Below, one piece after another: positions 18,546 through 27,587 of a DNA stretch of 64,000 nucleotides (position 1 is the stretch's first letter; each line of letters starts with the position of its first letter). The notes under the pieces were generated by a model. The model ran no database searches. It worked only from the letters and a program-made list of their open reading frames with translations, and was not told where the DNA came from. The position numbers and the translations under genes are program-made. This DNA comes from Rubrivivax sp. (GTDB taxonomy: Bacteria; Pseudomonadota; Gammaproteobacteria; Burkholderiales; Burkholderiaceae_C), in contig JADCGQ010000009.1 of assembly GCA_020248945.1 (NCBI GenBank), positions 62,001-126,000 on the forward strand. The letters are read 5' to 3'.

Positions 18546-19280
18546 ATGTCGCTCGCCGCCAAGCTCATGCTCTCGCCGCTGCTCGTGGCGCAGGCCTTGC
18601 GCACGCGCTCCAAGCTGCCGGTGCTGCCCGAGGCCGCCGGCCCGCGCGACGGCGTGGTCGGGCGCGGGCCGGCGCTGCGGCTGCTGATCACGGGTGATTC
18701 ATCCGCGGCTGGCGTGGGCGTGGTGCACCAGCGCGACGCGCTGGCGCTGCGGCTGGCGCAGGAGCTGGCCACGCGTGGCGGCCGCCAGGTGCACTGGCGG
18801 CTCTTGGCGCAGAGCGGCCTCACGACCGCGCAGACGCTGGCGCTGCTGGAGCGCGAACACCCGGCGGCCGGGCCGGGTGGGCACTTCGACATCGCGGTGG
18901 TGGTCACCGGCGTCAACGATGTCGTCGACCAGATCCCCTCGCACCGCGCGGTGGCCGTGCGCGAGGCGCTGGCCAACCGGCTGCGCAACGGCCTCGGTGC
19001 GGCGCACGTCGTGTTTGCGCCGCTGCCGCCAGTGCACCTGTTCCCGGGCCTGCCGCAGCCGCTGCGCTGGGTGGCCGGCGCCGATGCCAAGCGCCACGAC
19101 CGTGCGCTGGGCGAATGGGTGCGCACCCGCAGCGATGTCTCGCGCGCCGAGATCGAGCTGCCGCTGAACGCCGGGCTGATGGCCGATGACGGCTTCCACC
19201 CCGGGCCCACCGTCTACCGCATCACGGCTCACGCCATCGCGCTGCACGTGCACCAGCAAGGTCTGCTCGCAGCGGGCTGA
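18546..19280 (+). CDS. SGNH/GDSL hydrolase-family protein
   Basis: 244 residues from the ATG at 18546, 14 bases after the preceding stop. Block I is LRLLITGDSSAAGVGV (GDS with nucleophile Ser), block III VVVTGVNDVVDQI, and block V DDGFHPGPTVY with the catalytic Asp-x-x-His. Small lipases and esterases of this family often close betaproteobacterial fatty-acid operons. No clear signal peptide, so a cytoplasmic acyl-ester or acyl-CoA thioesterase role is plausible. It is the last intact gene of the operon; debris of a two-component system follows. Confidence 0.87.
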   Translation: MSLAAKLMLSPLLVAQALRTRSKLPVLPEAAGPRDGVVGRGPALRLLITGDSSAAGVGVVHQRDALALRLAQELATRGGRQVHWRLLAQSGLTTAQTLALLEREHPAAGPGGHFDIAVVVTGVNDVVDQIPSHRAVAVREALANRLRNGLGAAHVVFAPLPPVHLFPGLPQPLRWVAGADAKRHDRALGEWVRTRSDVSRAEIELPLNAGLMADDGFHPGPTVYRITAHAIALHVHQQGLLAAG

Positions 19281-19324
19281 ACCCCGCGGCCCTCGATTCG
19301 GGCCTCGGCCTGCTTCCGGCCCAC

Positions 19325-20031
19325 ATGCTGCGCGCCTGCCTCGTGGGCTTCGTGCCGCTGTTGCCGGTGTGGGTCATCCGCGGCTGGCTCGAGAGCGCCG
19401 GCGTGCGCGTGCCGAGGCGGCGGCCAGCGTGCAGGCACGCGAGCTGCTCGCGCGCAGCGAGCTCGAGGCACTGCGCAGCAAGCTCAACCCGCACTTCCTT
19501 TTCAACATGCTGCACGGCATCGTCACGCTGGTGCGCAAGGATGCAGTGCGCGCCGATCGTGTGCTGCTGATGTTCAGCGACCTGCTGCGCTACGTGCCCG
19601 ACACCGAGAAAGCCGGCAGCGACGCCGTGCCGCTGCCCGGCACGCTGGTGATCTCGGCCGACGAGCGCCTGCTGCTGGTGGGCGAGGCGGTCGACGGCGT
19701 GCAGGCGCTGAAGTACGACCAGCACGCCGTCACGGCCTTCGGGCTGCACGCGGTGGACTACCTGCTCAAGCCCTTCAGCCGCGAGCGCTTCGGCTCGGCC
19801 ATTGCCGTGCGCGGCAGCCAGTGCTACGTGCGCGTGCCACTGGCCGAGCTGGAGCCGCGGTTGCCGACGGCACGCTTCCTGCGCGTGCACCGCAACGCCA
19901 TCGTCAACCTGGACTTCGTGGTCTCGATGAAGCCCGACGAGCAGTCGCAGCTGGAGCGGTTGATGAAGGACGGCAGCACGCTGCTGGCCAACCGCGACGC
20001 CAGCAAGGCGCGGCGCGACGCGGCGAGATGA
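19325..20031 (+). pseudogene. fused remnant of a LytS-type kinase and a LytTR response regulator
   Basis: Not a normal gene. From 19325 one frame reads a transmembrane start (MLRACLVGFVPLLPVW). Near 19410 the homology shifts frame to a LytS histidine-kinase H-box region (ELEALRSKLNPHFLFNMLHG), which stops at about 19630 before any ATPase domain. In the same frame it continues as a receiver fragment (ERLLLVGEAVDGVQAL), jumps over the phospho-Asp region to YDQHAVTAFGLHAVDYLLKPFSRERF, then to part of a LytTR DNA-binding domain (ARFLRVHRNAIVNLDFV). At least three segments are missing, yet the downstream frame stays open to 20031. Probably a decayed operon pair; a translated chimera cannot be excluded. 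Confidence 0.75.
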
Positions 20032-20037
20032 CCAGGG

Positions 20038-20688
20038 TTACCTGAACAAGCCCAGGCGTTGCGCCTCGAGTGCCGCTTCGGCACGCGAGCTCACGTTGAG
20101 CTTGCGGTAGATCTGCTTCACGTAGTCGGCGATGGTGTGGCGGCTCAGGCCGAGCTGCACGCCGATCTCCGGCAGCGTGTAGCCCTTGGCCACGCGCAGC
20201 AGCACCTCGCTCTCGCGGTCGGTGAGGTTGACGTTGGGCAGCAGGTTGCTCTGCGCCTGCGGCCGGCTCTTGGCACTGAAATAGGCCATCACGCGGCGCG
20301 CGATGCTGGGGCTGAGCGGCGGCTCGCCCTGGCTGATGCGCTGCAACTGCTCGGTGATGAGCTCGCGCGCCTGTTCCTTGAGGATGTAGCCGAAGGCGCC
20401 GGCCTGCAGTGCCGGGAACAGGTGCTCGTCGTCGTCGTGGATCGTGACGACCACGCTCTGCGCCTCGGGCTGCAGGTCGCGCAGTCGCGTCACCACGTCG
20501 ACGCCGCTGCCGTCGGGCAGGCCGAGGTCGACGAGCGCGAGGTCGAACTTCACCGCCGCCACCAACGCGATCGCGTCCTGGACGCGCGCACTCTCGGAGA
20601 TCGTCGCGCCCGGGAACACCTGCTGCACCAGCTTGCGCAGCCAGGCCCGGATCTCCGGCAGGTCTTCGAGCAACAGGATGTTCTTCAT
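20038..20688 (-). CDS. NarL/FixJ-family response regulator
   Basis: 216 residues from the ATG at 20688. The receiver domain has LLLEDLPEIRAWL at the N terminus (acidic pocket), phosphorylatable D54 in LALVDLGLPDGSG, and the conserved Lys in GYILKEQARELI. The C-terminal LuxR helix-turn-helix has LTDRESEVLLRVAKGYTLPEIGVQLGLSRHTIADYVKQIYRKL. The gene lies 51 bases after the histidine kinase gene on the same strand and is its obvious partner. Target genes are unknown; the neighbouring divergent phoH is not a typical target. Confidence 0.92.
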   Translation of the reverse strand: MKNILLLEDLPEIRAWLRKLVQQVFPGATISESARVQDAIALVAAVKFDLALVDLGLPDGSGVDVVTRLRDLQPEAQSVVVTIHDDDEHLFPALQAGAFGYILKEQARELITEQLQRISQGEPPLSPSIARRVMAYFSAKSRPQAQSNLLPNVNLTDRESEVLLRVAKGYTLPEIGVQLGLSRHTIADYVKQIYRKLNVSSRAEAALEAQRLGLFR

Positions 20689-20739
20689 GGTGGCTGATCG
20701 CACCCGCATTCAGCGGGCGCCCGGGGAGCGGTCTGCATG

Positions 20740-22674
20740 TTATCGGCCGCCGGGCTCGCCTCCTGAGGGCTCGATCGCGCGATCCAGTGGAACCGTGAGA
20801 CGTATCACGGTGCCGTAACCCGGGCTGCTCTCCACCAGGCACTGCCCTTGTAACTGCTTGGCACGGCCCTTCATGCTGGCCAGGCCATGGCCGCGGTCGA
20901 GCCGGCCCTCGACTTCGGCCGAGATGCCGTCGCCGTTGTCGGTGACGACGATCTGCAAGTCGCCGTCGGCGATCTGCGCCGTTACCGTGCAGCGCGTGGC
21001 GCCGCTGTGCTTGATGACGTTGCTGGTGGCCTCGCGCAGGATGCGCGTGGTCTGCACGTAGGCGCGTGCGCTCAAGCGCTGCGGCAGGTCTTCGGGGGCA
21101 TCCCATTCGCCGTCGATGCCGGCCTGGCCGAGGCGGCCGATGACCTCGGCGCGCCAGTCGCCCAGCGCGTCGGCCAGCCTCACGGCCTTGCCGGTGAGGC
21201 CGCGCACCGACAGGCGCATCTCCTCGAGCGCTTCGCGTGCCAGCGTGCTGATGCGTTCGCTGTCGCTGGTGTGCACGATGGTCAGCAGCTTGGCGCCGAG
21301 GTCGTCGTGCAGGTCGGCGGCGATGCGCTTGCGTTCCTTCTCGGTGATCTGCTCCACCTTCAGCTCGGCGAGCTGGCGGAAGTTGCGTTCGATCTCGGCC
21401 GTGGCCTCGCGCACGCGCTGCTCGAGCTGCTGCTTGCCCTGTTCGGCCAGCTGCAGCGCATGGCCATGCTGTTGCATCAGCCGCAGGCCCACCAGCGCCA
21501 GCACGAGCGGCACCACCAGCTCGGCGGTGTGGGCGGCCTCGATGGGCCAGCCGGCCCATTGCACGCCGAACTCGATGACACCGGCCAGCGCCGCCACGGC
21601 CAGCAGCGGGGCCATCAGCCACACCGAACGGGTGTGCCGGCGCCGACGCACATGCCACAGCGCGGCCGCTGCCACCTGCAGCGCCAGCACGCCGTACCAG
21701 ACCGTGGCCACCGCGTGCAGCCGCGTGGTGCCGGCCGCCAGCAGCGTGAGCGCCAGCAGCGCCGCCTGCACCGGCAGTGCACGGTCGACCAGCCGCAGCC
21801 GCAGGCCGCCGTAGCGCAACAGGAACTGCACCGCCGCCCAGCTGGTGAAGCCGAGCAGCGCCACGATGATGAACTCGGTCTCGCTGTGGCCCAGCGGCGC
21901 TTCGCGCAGCCACAACCGCGTGTTCAGCAGCGCCCAGCCCACGCACAGGGCGCCGAAATAGGCGAGGTGGCTGTCGCGCCGGTGCAGGTAGCCGAGCACG
22001 AACATGAAGCTGCCGGTGAGCAGCAGCACCGCGCTGGCGGCCTGCGGCGCATGCACCTGCAGCGCCATCGCGCGGGCGTGGTGGGCCTCGAGCACCGACT
22101 GCGGGCCGATGCGCAGCTCCGACAGCGCGCCGGCGCGCAGCCGCGAGCCGCTGCCGGCGATGTCGTGGCCGGCCACGCGCAGATCGAGCATGTTCTCGCC
22201 CGGCAGCAGCAGCGCCTCGGGCAGCGGCACCAGCTGCGGGTGGTTGCAGTTGTTGGTCAGCGGCGTCTGCATGCGGCCACCTCGCATCAGCAGCCGGCCG
22301 TTGAGATGCACCTCGACGTTGCTGCAGACCCGTTCGATCCACAGCGCAGGCATGTCGCCAGGCAGCGCTTGCGGCGCCTTGAAGCGCACCCGGTACCAGA
22401 GCGAGCCCCGGAAGCCCGGGCGGCTGTCGGCCCACTCGTCGGGCAGGGTCACGGGCAGGGCCGGCGCCGTGATCGGGAAGGCGTCGTTGGGGCCTTGTGC
22501 CGAGAGTGCGCCGCGCAGCACCTGCACCTCGCCAGGCCCGGCAGCGCCCGCCGCGGCGCAGGCCCCACACAAGCCGAGCCACAGCCCCAGAACCCACCGC
22601 TGCAACAACCGCGTCGCCGGGTGGCAAAGCCAGGCGGTGCGGCGGGCGAACGAGGGCGAGGATGGCGGCAACAC
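20740..22674 (-). CDS. membrane histidine kinase, 7TMR-DISM type with HisKA_3
   Basis: About 644 residues if translation starts at the GTG at 22674; no ATG precedes a hydrophobic signal-like segment ([24 protein letters not shown]), so the start is uncertain. A periplasmic jelly-roll sensor domain with [14 protein letters not shown] comes first, then about seven membrane helices (about 215-410), a short coiled coil, and the HisKA_3 site [17 protein letters not shown] carrying the phospho-His. The ATPase has [15 protein letters not shown] (N box), VTDNGDGI (G1) and [11 protein letters not shown] (G2). It signals to the NarL-type regulator just downstream. The ligand is unknown. Confidence 0.9.
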   Translation of the reverse strand: MLPPSSPSFARRTAWLCHPATRLLQRWVLGLWLGLCGACAAAGAAGPGEVQVLRGALSAQGPNDAFPITAPALPVTLPDEWADSRPGFRGSLWYRVRFKAPQALPGDMPALWIERVCSNVEVHLNGRLLMRGGRMQTPLTNNCNHPQLVPLPEALLLPGENMLDLRVAGHDIAGSGSRLRAGALSELRIGPQSVLEAHHARAMALQVHAPQAASAVLLLTGSFMFVLGYLHRRDSHLAYFGALCVGWALLNTRLWLREAPLGHSETEFIIVALLGFTSWAAVQFLLRYGGLRLRLVDRALPVQAALLALTLLAAGTTRLHAVATVWYGVLALQVAAAALWHVRRRRHTRSVWLMAPLLAVAALAGVIEFGVQWAGWPIEAAHTAELVVPLVLALVGLRLMQQHGHALQLAEQGKQQLEQRVREATAEIERNFRQLAELKVEQITEKERKRIAADLHDDLGAKLLTIVHTSDSERISTLAREALEEMRLSVRGLTGKAVRLADALGDWRAEVIGRLGQAGIDGEWDAPEDLPQRLSARAYVQTTRILREATSNVIKHSGATRCTVTAQIADGDLQIVVTDNGDGISAEVEGRLDRGHGLASMKGRAKQLQGQCLVESSPGYGTVIRLTVPLDRAIEPSGGEPGGR

Positions 22675-22749
22675 GAGGCCACGATTCTGCCCGCCACGGC
22701 GGCGCAAGGCCGCTGCCACAATGCGCACGAAGCACCCGAACGCACCCTC

Positions 22750-23721
22750 TTGATCCGCCGCCACACGATCGCCGACGCCGACAACCGCCGCCTTGCCGAG
22801 GCCTGCGGGCCGCTCGACGAACACCTGCGCCGCATCGAAGAAGCCCTCGGCGTGAGCCTGCAGCGGCGCGGCGCGGTGTTCCGCGTGCAAGGGCCCGGGC
22901 CGGCGGTCGACCGCGCAGTGGCGCTGATCGACACGCTGTACGCCAGCGCCGAGCGGCCCGTCGATGCGGCGCAACTGCAGCTGATGCTGGTCGAAGGCGC
23001 CACGGGCGCGCCGGCCCCGAAGGCGCCGACCGTGGCGGCCGCGCTTCCTGCGGGTGATCTCGTGCTGCACACCCGCCACGCCGATCTGCGCGGCCGCACG
23101 CCCAACCAGATGCGCTACCTGCAGCAGATGCTGGCGCACGACATCACCTTCGGCATCGGCCCGGCCGGCACCGGCAAGACCTTCCTCGCCGTGGCCTGCG
23201 CGGTGGACGCGCTCGAGCGCCAGGGCGTGCAGCGCATCGTGCTCACGCGGCCCGCCGTGGAGGCCGGCGAGCGCCTGGGCTTCCTGCCGGGCGATCTGGC
23301 GCAGAAGGTCGACCCCTACCTGCGCCCGCTGTACGACGCGCTCTACGACCTGATGGGCTTCGACCGCGTCGGCAAGGCCTTCGAGAAGGGCCAGATCGAG
23401 ATCGCGCCGCTGGCCTTCATGCGCGGGCGCACGCTGAACCACGCCTTCGTCATCCTCGACGAGGCGCAGAACACCACGCGCGAGCAGATGAAGATGTTCC
23501 TCACGCGCATCGGTTTCGGCAGCAAGTGCGTCGTCAACGGCGACACGAGCCAGATCGATCTGGCCAAGGGCGTCGACAGCGGCCTCATCGATGCGCAGCG
23601 CGTGCTGGCGCGCGTGCCGGGCATCGCGTTCACGCAGTTCACGGCCGCCGACGTGGTGCGCCACCCGCTGGTGGCGCGCATCGTCGATGCCTACGAGCAG
23701 CACGCAGAGCCACGCCGATGA
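22750..23721 (+). CDS. PhoH-family ATPase
   Basis: 323 residues from a TTG start at 22750. This start was chosen because the next residues [29 protein letters not shown] match the usual PhoH N terminus and no ATG lies nearby in frame. P-loop GPAGTGKT is at about residue 138, followed by [18 protein letters not shown] and Walker [12 protein letters not shown]. PhoH-like proteins of this type are linked to YbeY and ribosomal RNA metabolism. The gene is divergent from the histidine kinase and its stop overlaps the ybeY ATG by 4 bases. Confidence 0.93.
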   Translation: MIRRHTIADADNRRLAEACGPLDEHLRRIEEALGVSLQRRGAVFRVQGPGPAVDRAVALIDTLYASAERPVDAAQLQLMLVEGATGAPAPKAPTVAAALPAGDLVLHTRHADLRGRTPNQMRYLQQMLAHDITFGIGPAGTGKTFLAVACAVDALERQGVQRIVLTRPAVEAGERLGFLPGDLAQKVDPYLRPLYDALYDLMGFDRVGKAFEKGQIEIAPLAFMRGRTLNHAFVILDEAQNTTREQMKMFLTRIGFGSKCVVNGDTSQIDLAKGVDSGLIDAQRVLARVPGIAFTQFTAADVVRHPLVARIVDAYEQHAEPRR

Positions 23722-24161
23722 AGCCGACGCTGAGCCTGTCGCTGCAGTTTGCCGATGCCCGCCACAAGGCGCTGCTGCCGCGCCACAAGGTGGCGCGCTG
23801 GGTGCGCGCGGCGCTGCTGAACCCCGGTGAGATCACCGTGCGCATCGTCGATGCCAATGAAGGCCGCGAGCTCAACCGCGATTACCGGCAGAAGGACCAC
23901 GCCACCAACGTGCTCACCTTCGACTACCAGCACGAGCCGGTGGTGATGGCCGATCTCATCTTGTGCGCGCCCGTCATCGAGACCGAAGCGCGCGACATGG
24001 GCATCGACGTCGTCGCCCACTACGCGCACCTGCTGGTGCACGGCACGCTGCACGCGCAGGGCTTCGACCACGAGACCGCCAAGCAGGCGCGCGAGATGGA
24101 GCCGCGCGAAAGCGTGCTGATGCTCGAACTGGGCTACGCAGACCCCTACGCCCGCCGCTGA
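23718..24161 (+). CDS. ybeY: endoribonuclease YbeY (16S rRNA maturation)
   Basis: 147 residues, ATG overlapping the phoH stop (ATGA). The single-zinc site [15 protein letters not shown] gives the H-x3-H-x5-H ligand set of the UPF0054 family. Upstream, [16 protein letters not shown] matches the conserved RxKDxxTDVLSFP-type motif. Length normal. The phoH-ybeY pair is conserved in proteobacteria and is usually followed by corC and lnt, but here the next genes belong to a receptor/exporter operon, so the standard order is broken after ybeY. Confidence 0.95.
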   Translation: MKPTLSLSLQFADARHKALLPRHKVARWVRAALLNPGEITVRIVDANEGRELNRDYRQKDHATNVLTFDYQHEPVVMADLILCAPVIETEARDMGIDVVAHYAHLLVHGTLHAQGFDHETAKQAREMEPRESVLMLELGYADPYARR

Positions 24162-24179
24162 GAAACCCACGCCACTGTT

Positions 24180-24198
24180 GAGAATGAAATATCATCAC
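24180..24198. promoter_or_regulatory. possible Fur-like operator
   Basis: GAGAATGAAATATCATCAC is an AT-rich island in a very GC-rich context. Its left half matches GATAATGATA of the Fur consensus at 8 of 10 positions, and ATCAT gives a right half-site after one extra base. It lies 36 bases before the small His-rich protein that starts the TonB receptor operon, where iron or metal control would be expected. The match is imperfect. Confidence 0.3.
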
Positions 24199-24233
24199 GG
24201 CGGTCGGCGGCTCATTCGCCGACGCTGCCGCGG

Positions 24234-24569
24234 ATGCCCCTGCTGACTCGAATCCACCCTCTGCTGAAGCGTGCCACGGCCGTTCTGGTCTGTGCGTGGC
24301 TGCTGGGTGCGCAGTTCCTGCTGCTGAGCCATGCGCATGCCCACGAGCACGGACACGACACCCACGAGGCCGAGCCCGCCTGCGCCGTGTGCCTGTTCAA
24401 GGCCTCCGGCCACGGTGACGCAGCGCCGCTGAGGCAGTCGGCGGCGATGGCAATGCCGGCCTGGCCGCGTCTGCGCACGCCCCTGGTTCGGGCCGATGCC
24501 GGGGTGGGCCGGGGCTGGCACTTCCGCAAGCAGGCCCGCGGGCCGCCGAGCGCGTTGCGCTCGAACTGA
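24234..24569 (+). CDS. small His-rich membrane/secreted protein (DUF2946-like)
   Basis: 111 residues. A hydrophobic N-terminal helix (AVLVCAWLLGAQFLLL, about 16-31) is followed by a His cluster HAHAHEHGHDTH and a CAVC pair, the layout of DUF2946-type proteins often found beside metal or TonB receptor genes. Cys and His residues suggest metal binding at the membrane or in the periplasm. The C-terminal third is basic and low in complexity. It is 146 bases upstream of the receptor start and likely its first operon gene. Family assignment is tentative. Confidence 0.65.
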   Translation: MPLLTRIHPLLKRATAVLVCAWLLGAQFLLLSHAHAHEHGHDTHEAEPACAVCLFKASGHGDAAPLRQSAAMAMPAWPRLRTPLVRADAGVGRGWHFRKQARGPPSALRSN

Positions 24570-24715
24570 ACACACCCGGCCGGCTGGCGCCCAGGGCGCA
24601 GCGGCCTCGTTGCGGGCATCGGTTTCGCGGCGGGGGCCTCGTGCACCCGCGATGCGGCCCCACGCCTGCGCTCCAGAACCTGCGCTCGCCTGGCGAACGC
24701 TCCCGGGACCTTGCC

Positions 24716-26842
24716 TTGAACCACTTCCAACGCGCAGCGCTGGCGCTGTGCTCGACCTCTGCGCTGGCCGCTGCCACCGGGCCTTCCCTCGCCCAGGGCG
24801 GCACCGAGACCGTCACCGTCACCGGCATCCGCAAGGCCTACCAGGGCGACTTCAAGCGCCTGGAGACACCGCAGGCCGACATCACCCTCGATGCCGAGAC
24901 GCTGCGCGCCTCGGGCGCCGTCGACCTGACCCGCGCGCTCGACCTCTCGGCCTCGGTGGCGCGGCAGAACAACTTCGGCGGGCTGTGGAACGCCTTTGCG
25001 CTGCGCGGCTTTGTCGGCGACGAAAACCTGCCGAGCAACTTCCTCGTCAACGGCTTCAACGCCGGCCGCGGCTTCGGCGGCCCGCGCGATCTGTCGGGCA
25101 TCGAGTCGGTGGAGGTGCTGAAGGGCCCGCGTGCGGCGCTGTTCGGCCGCGGCGAGCCCGGCGGCACCGTCAACCTCGTCACCAAGCGGCCCACGTTCAA
25201 GCGCGCCGGCGAAGTCAAGCTCACGGCCGGCAGCTTCGACACCCGCCGCGTCGATGTCGACTGGACCGCGCCGCTGACTGACACCGTGGCCGTGCGGCTG
25301 GTGGGCTTTGCCGAAGACGCCGGCAGCTTCCGCAACACCGTCGAGACGCGCAAACACGGCGCCAGCCCCTCGGTGGCCTGGCGGCTGGGCGCCGGCAGCC
25401 AGCTCGTCTACGAGTTGGAGTACAGCCGGCAGGAGATCCCGTTCGACCGCGGCGTGGTGGCCGTCAACGGCGAGCTCGGCCGCATCCCCGCCAGCCGCTT
25501 TCTCGGCGAGCCCGGCGACGGCCCGCTGAAGGCCGACGTGCAAGGCCACCAGCTCGAGTTCCAGCACGAGTTCAACCGCGACTGGAGCGCGCTGCTGGGC
25601 CTGACCTCGCGCAAGACCTCGCTCGAGGGCTTCTCGACCGAGGCCGAGCTGGCCGCCAACCGCCAGGGCCTGCGCCTGGACGGCCGCACGCTCACGCGCC
25701 AGCGCCGCTTTCGCGACTACGACGCCACCTACCAGGTGCTGCGTGCCGAGCTCAACGGCCGCTTCCGGCTGGCGGGCCTGCAGCACCGGCTGATCGTCGG
25801 TGCCGACGCCGACCGTTTCGAGAACGACCAGGTCTTCCTGCGCGCCCGCGCGCCCACGCTGACCAGCGGCCCCACGCGCGTGCAGCAGCAGGCCATCGAC
25901 ATCTTCGAGCCCGTGTACGGCGCCTACCCGCTGCCCACGCCGACGCCGCTGACCAACCGCGTCGAGACACAGCAGTCGGTGGGCGTGTTCGTGCAGGACC
26001 AGATCGACCTCGGCGCGCGTGTGCAGCTGCGCCTCGGCGCGCGCTTCGACGAGTACGAGCAGACGCTGGAGAACCGCGCCAGCGGCATCACGCAGGCGCA
26101 GGACACCTCGCGCGTGAGCCCGCAGCTCGGCGTCGTGTTCCGGGCTGCCGAGACGCTGTCGCTGTACGCCACCTATGGCGAGAACTTCCGCCCGCTGTCG
26201 GGCACGGATCGCAACAACAACGGCTTCGAGCCCAACCAGTCCACCGCCGTGGAGGCCGGCGCGAAGTTCTCGCTGGCCGGCGGCGCCATCGACGGCAACG
26301 TGGCGCTGTTCAGGGTGGAGCAGCGCAACATCCTGGTCGCCGACGATGCCAGCGTGGGCACGTTCTCGGCCGCTGGGCGCGCCACGAGCCAGGGCCTGGA
26401 GGCCGATCTGCAGGGCGACTTGGCCGAGGGCCTCAGCCTGTGGGCGAGCTACGCCTACGTCGACGCGAAGACGCGCAACAGCTTCTTCGACGCCAACTTC
26501 GGCGTGTCGGTGCCGGCCGGCACGCGGCTGCTCAACGTGCCCAAGCACACGCTGAGCCTGCAGCTGGTGAAGTCGCTGGTGGTGGCGGGGCAGGGCCTCA
26601 AGCTGGGCGGCGGCCTGCTGCACGTGGGGCGGCGCCTGGGCGAGTTCACGTCGACCTTCGAACTGCCGGCCTACACGGTGGCGCGGGCCTTCGTGTCCGC
26701 CGATCTCGGCCGCGCGGCCACGCTGCGGCTGGACGTGGACAACCTGTTCGACGAGGCCTACTACACCAACTCGTTCTCGCCGCTGTGGGTGCAGCCGGGC
26801 ACGCCGCGCAGCGCCCGCGTGTCGCTGGCCTGGCGCTTCTGA
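24716..26842 (+). CDS. TonB-dependent siderophore-type outer-membrane receptor
   Basis: About 708 residues from a TTG at 24716; this start gives a normal signal peptide (MNHFQRAALALCSTSALAAATGPSLAQ), whereas the in-frame GTG at 24641 adds 25 polar residues in front. The TonB box region is ETVTVTG. The plug has GIESVEVLKGPRAALFGRGEPGGTVNLVTKRP, diagnostic of siderophore receptors. The barrel ends RVSLAWRF with the terminal aromatic residue needed for outer-membrane insertion. The FpvA/FhuA-like signature suggests ferric siderophore uptake, but no siderophore synthesis genes are here. An ABC exporter follows 13 bases later. Confidence 0.92.
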   Translation: MNHFQRAALALCSTSALAAATGPSLAQGGTETVTVTGIRKAYQGDFKRLETPQADITLDAETLRASGAVDLTRALDLSASVARQNNFGGLWNAFALRGFVGDENLPSNFLVNGFNAGRGFGGPRDLSGIESVEVLKGPRAALFGRGEPGGTVNLVTKRPTFKRAGEVKLTAGSFDTRRVDVDWTAPLTDTVAVRLVGFAEDAGSFRNTVETRKHGASPSVAWRLGAGSQLVYELEYSRQEIPFDRGVVAVNGELGRIPASRFLGEPGDGPLKADVQGHQLEFQHEFNRDWSALLGLTSRKTSLEGFSTEAELAANRQGLRLDGRTLTRQRRFRDYDATYQVLRAELNGRFRLAGLQHRLIVGADADRFENDQVFLRARAPTLTSGPTRVQQQAIDIFEPVYGAYPLPTPTPLTNRVETQQSVGVFVQDQIDLGARVQLRLGARFDEYEQTLENRASGITQAQDTSRVSPQLGVVFRAAETLSLYATYGENFRPLSGTDRNNNGFEPNQSTAVEAGAKFSLAGGAIDGNVALFRVEQRNILVADDASVGTFSAAGRATSQGLEADLQGDLAEGLSLWASYAYVDAKTRNSFFDANFGVSVPAGTRLLNVPKHTLSLQLVKSLVVAGQGLKLGGGLLHVGRRLGEFTSTFELPAYTVARAFVSADLGRAATLRLDVDNLFDEAYYTNSFSPLWVQPGTPRSARVSLAWRF

Positions 26843-26855
26843 GCGGGGTGCGCGC

Positions 26856-27587
26856 ATGAACCGTCTGCAGGCCGAGCAGCTGCGCGTCGTGCGCTCGGGC
26901 AAGGAGGTGCTGACCGGGGTGTCGTTCACCGTGGCCGCCGGCGAGGTGTTCGGCCTGCTGGGCGGCAACGGTGCCGGCAAGTCGACGACGCTGGCCACCT
27001 TCCTGGGCTTTGTGCCGGTGGCGGCGGGCCGCGTGCTCGTGAACGGCTGCGACGCGGCGGCCGACCTGGCCGGCGCGCGCCGCGCCATGGCCTACCTGCC
27101 CGAGGCAGCCTCGCTGTACGAGCACCTCGATGCGCGCGAGAACCTGCGCTACTTCCTGCAGCTCGCGGGCGCGCCGGCCGATGCACCGGCCATCGACGCG
27201 GCACTCGACCGCGTCTCGCTACCCGTAGAGGCGCGCAGCCGCCGGCTCGCGGGCTACTCCAAGGGCATGCGGCAGAAGGTGGCCATCGCGCTGGCCATCC
27301 TGCGCGACACCGACATCCTGCTGCTTGACGAGCCCACCTCGGGGCTCGACCCGATGACCATTGACGAGTTCCACACGCTGGTGCGCGGCCTGGCCGATGC
27401 CGGCAAGGCCATCCTGATGGTGACGCACGATGTGTATGGCGCCTGCCAGGTGGCCGACCGCATCGGCCTGCTGCATGCCGGCCGGCTGGTGGACCAGTTC
27501 GCAGCACCCGCCGGCCAGCGCATCGACACCGAGACGGTGCACCGCGCGTTCTCCGGGCAGGCTGCGGCACAGAGGGCCCCCGCGTGA
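26856..27587 (+). CDS. ABC transporter ATP-binding protein
   Basis: 243 residues. Walker A GGNGAGKST (about 34-42), signature YSKGMRQKVAIALAI, Walker B ILLLDEPTSGLDP and the H-loop VTHDVYGA. It is of the ABC-2 exporter type (CcmA/NatA-like). Its stop overlaps the start of the first DUF3526 permease by 4 bases, so the three genes make one exporter. Placement after a TonB receptor suggests export linked to the same ligand or metal, which is inferred. Confidence 0.94.
   Translation: MNRLQAEQLRVVRSGKEVLTGVSFTVAAGEVFGLLGGNGAGKSTTLATFLGFVPVAAGRVLVNGCDAAADLAGARRAMAYLPEAASLYEHLDARENLRYFLQLAGAPADAPAIDAALDRVSLPVEARSRRLAGYSKGMRQKVAIALAILRDTDILLLDEPTSGLDPMTIDEFHTLVRGLADAGKAILMVTHDVYGACQVADRIGLLHAGRLVDQFAAPAGQRIDTETVHRAFSGQAAAQRAPA

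Noticed and set aside
24570..24715. Riboswitch (for example cobalamin) in the leader of the TonB receptor gene
   Set aside because: No recognisable conserved box or consistent stem set; only GC-rich sequence was seen.
24212..27088. 958-residue minus-strand frame over the TonB receptor
   Set aside because: Antisense shadow; the plus strand encodes signal peptide, plug and barrel.
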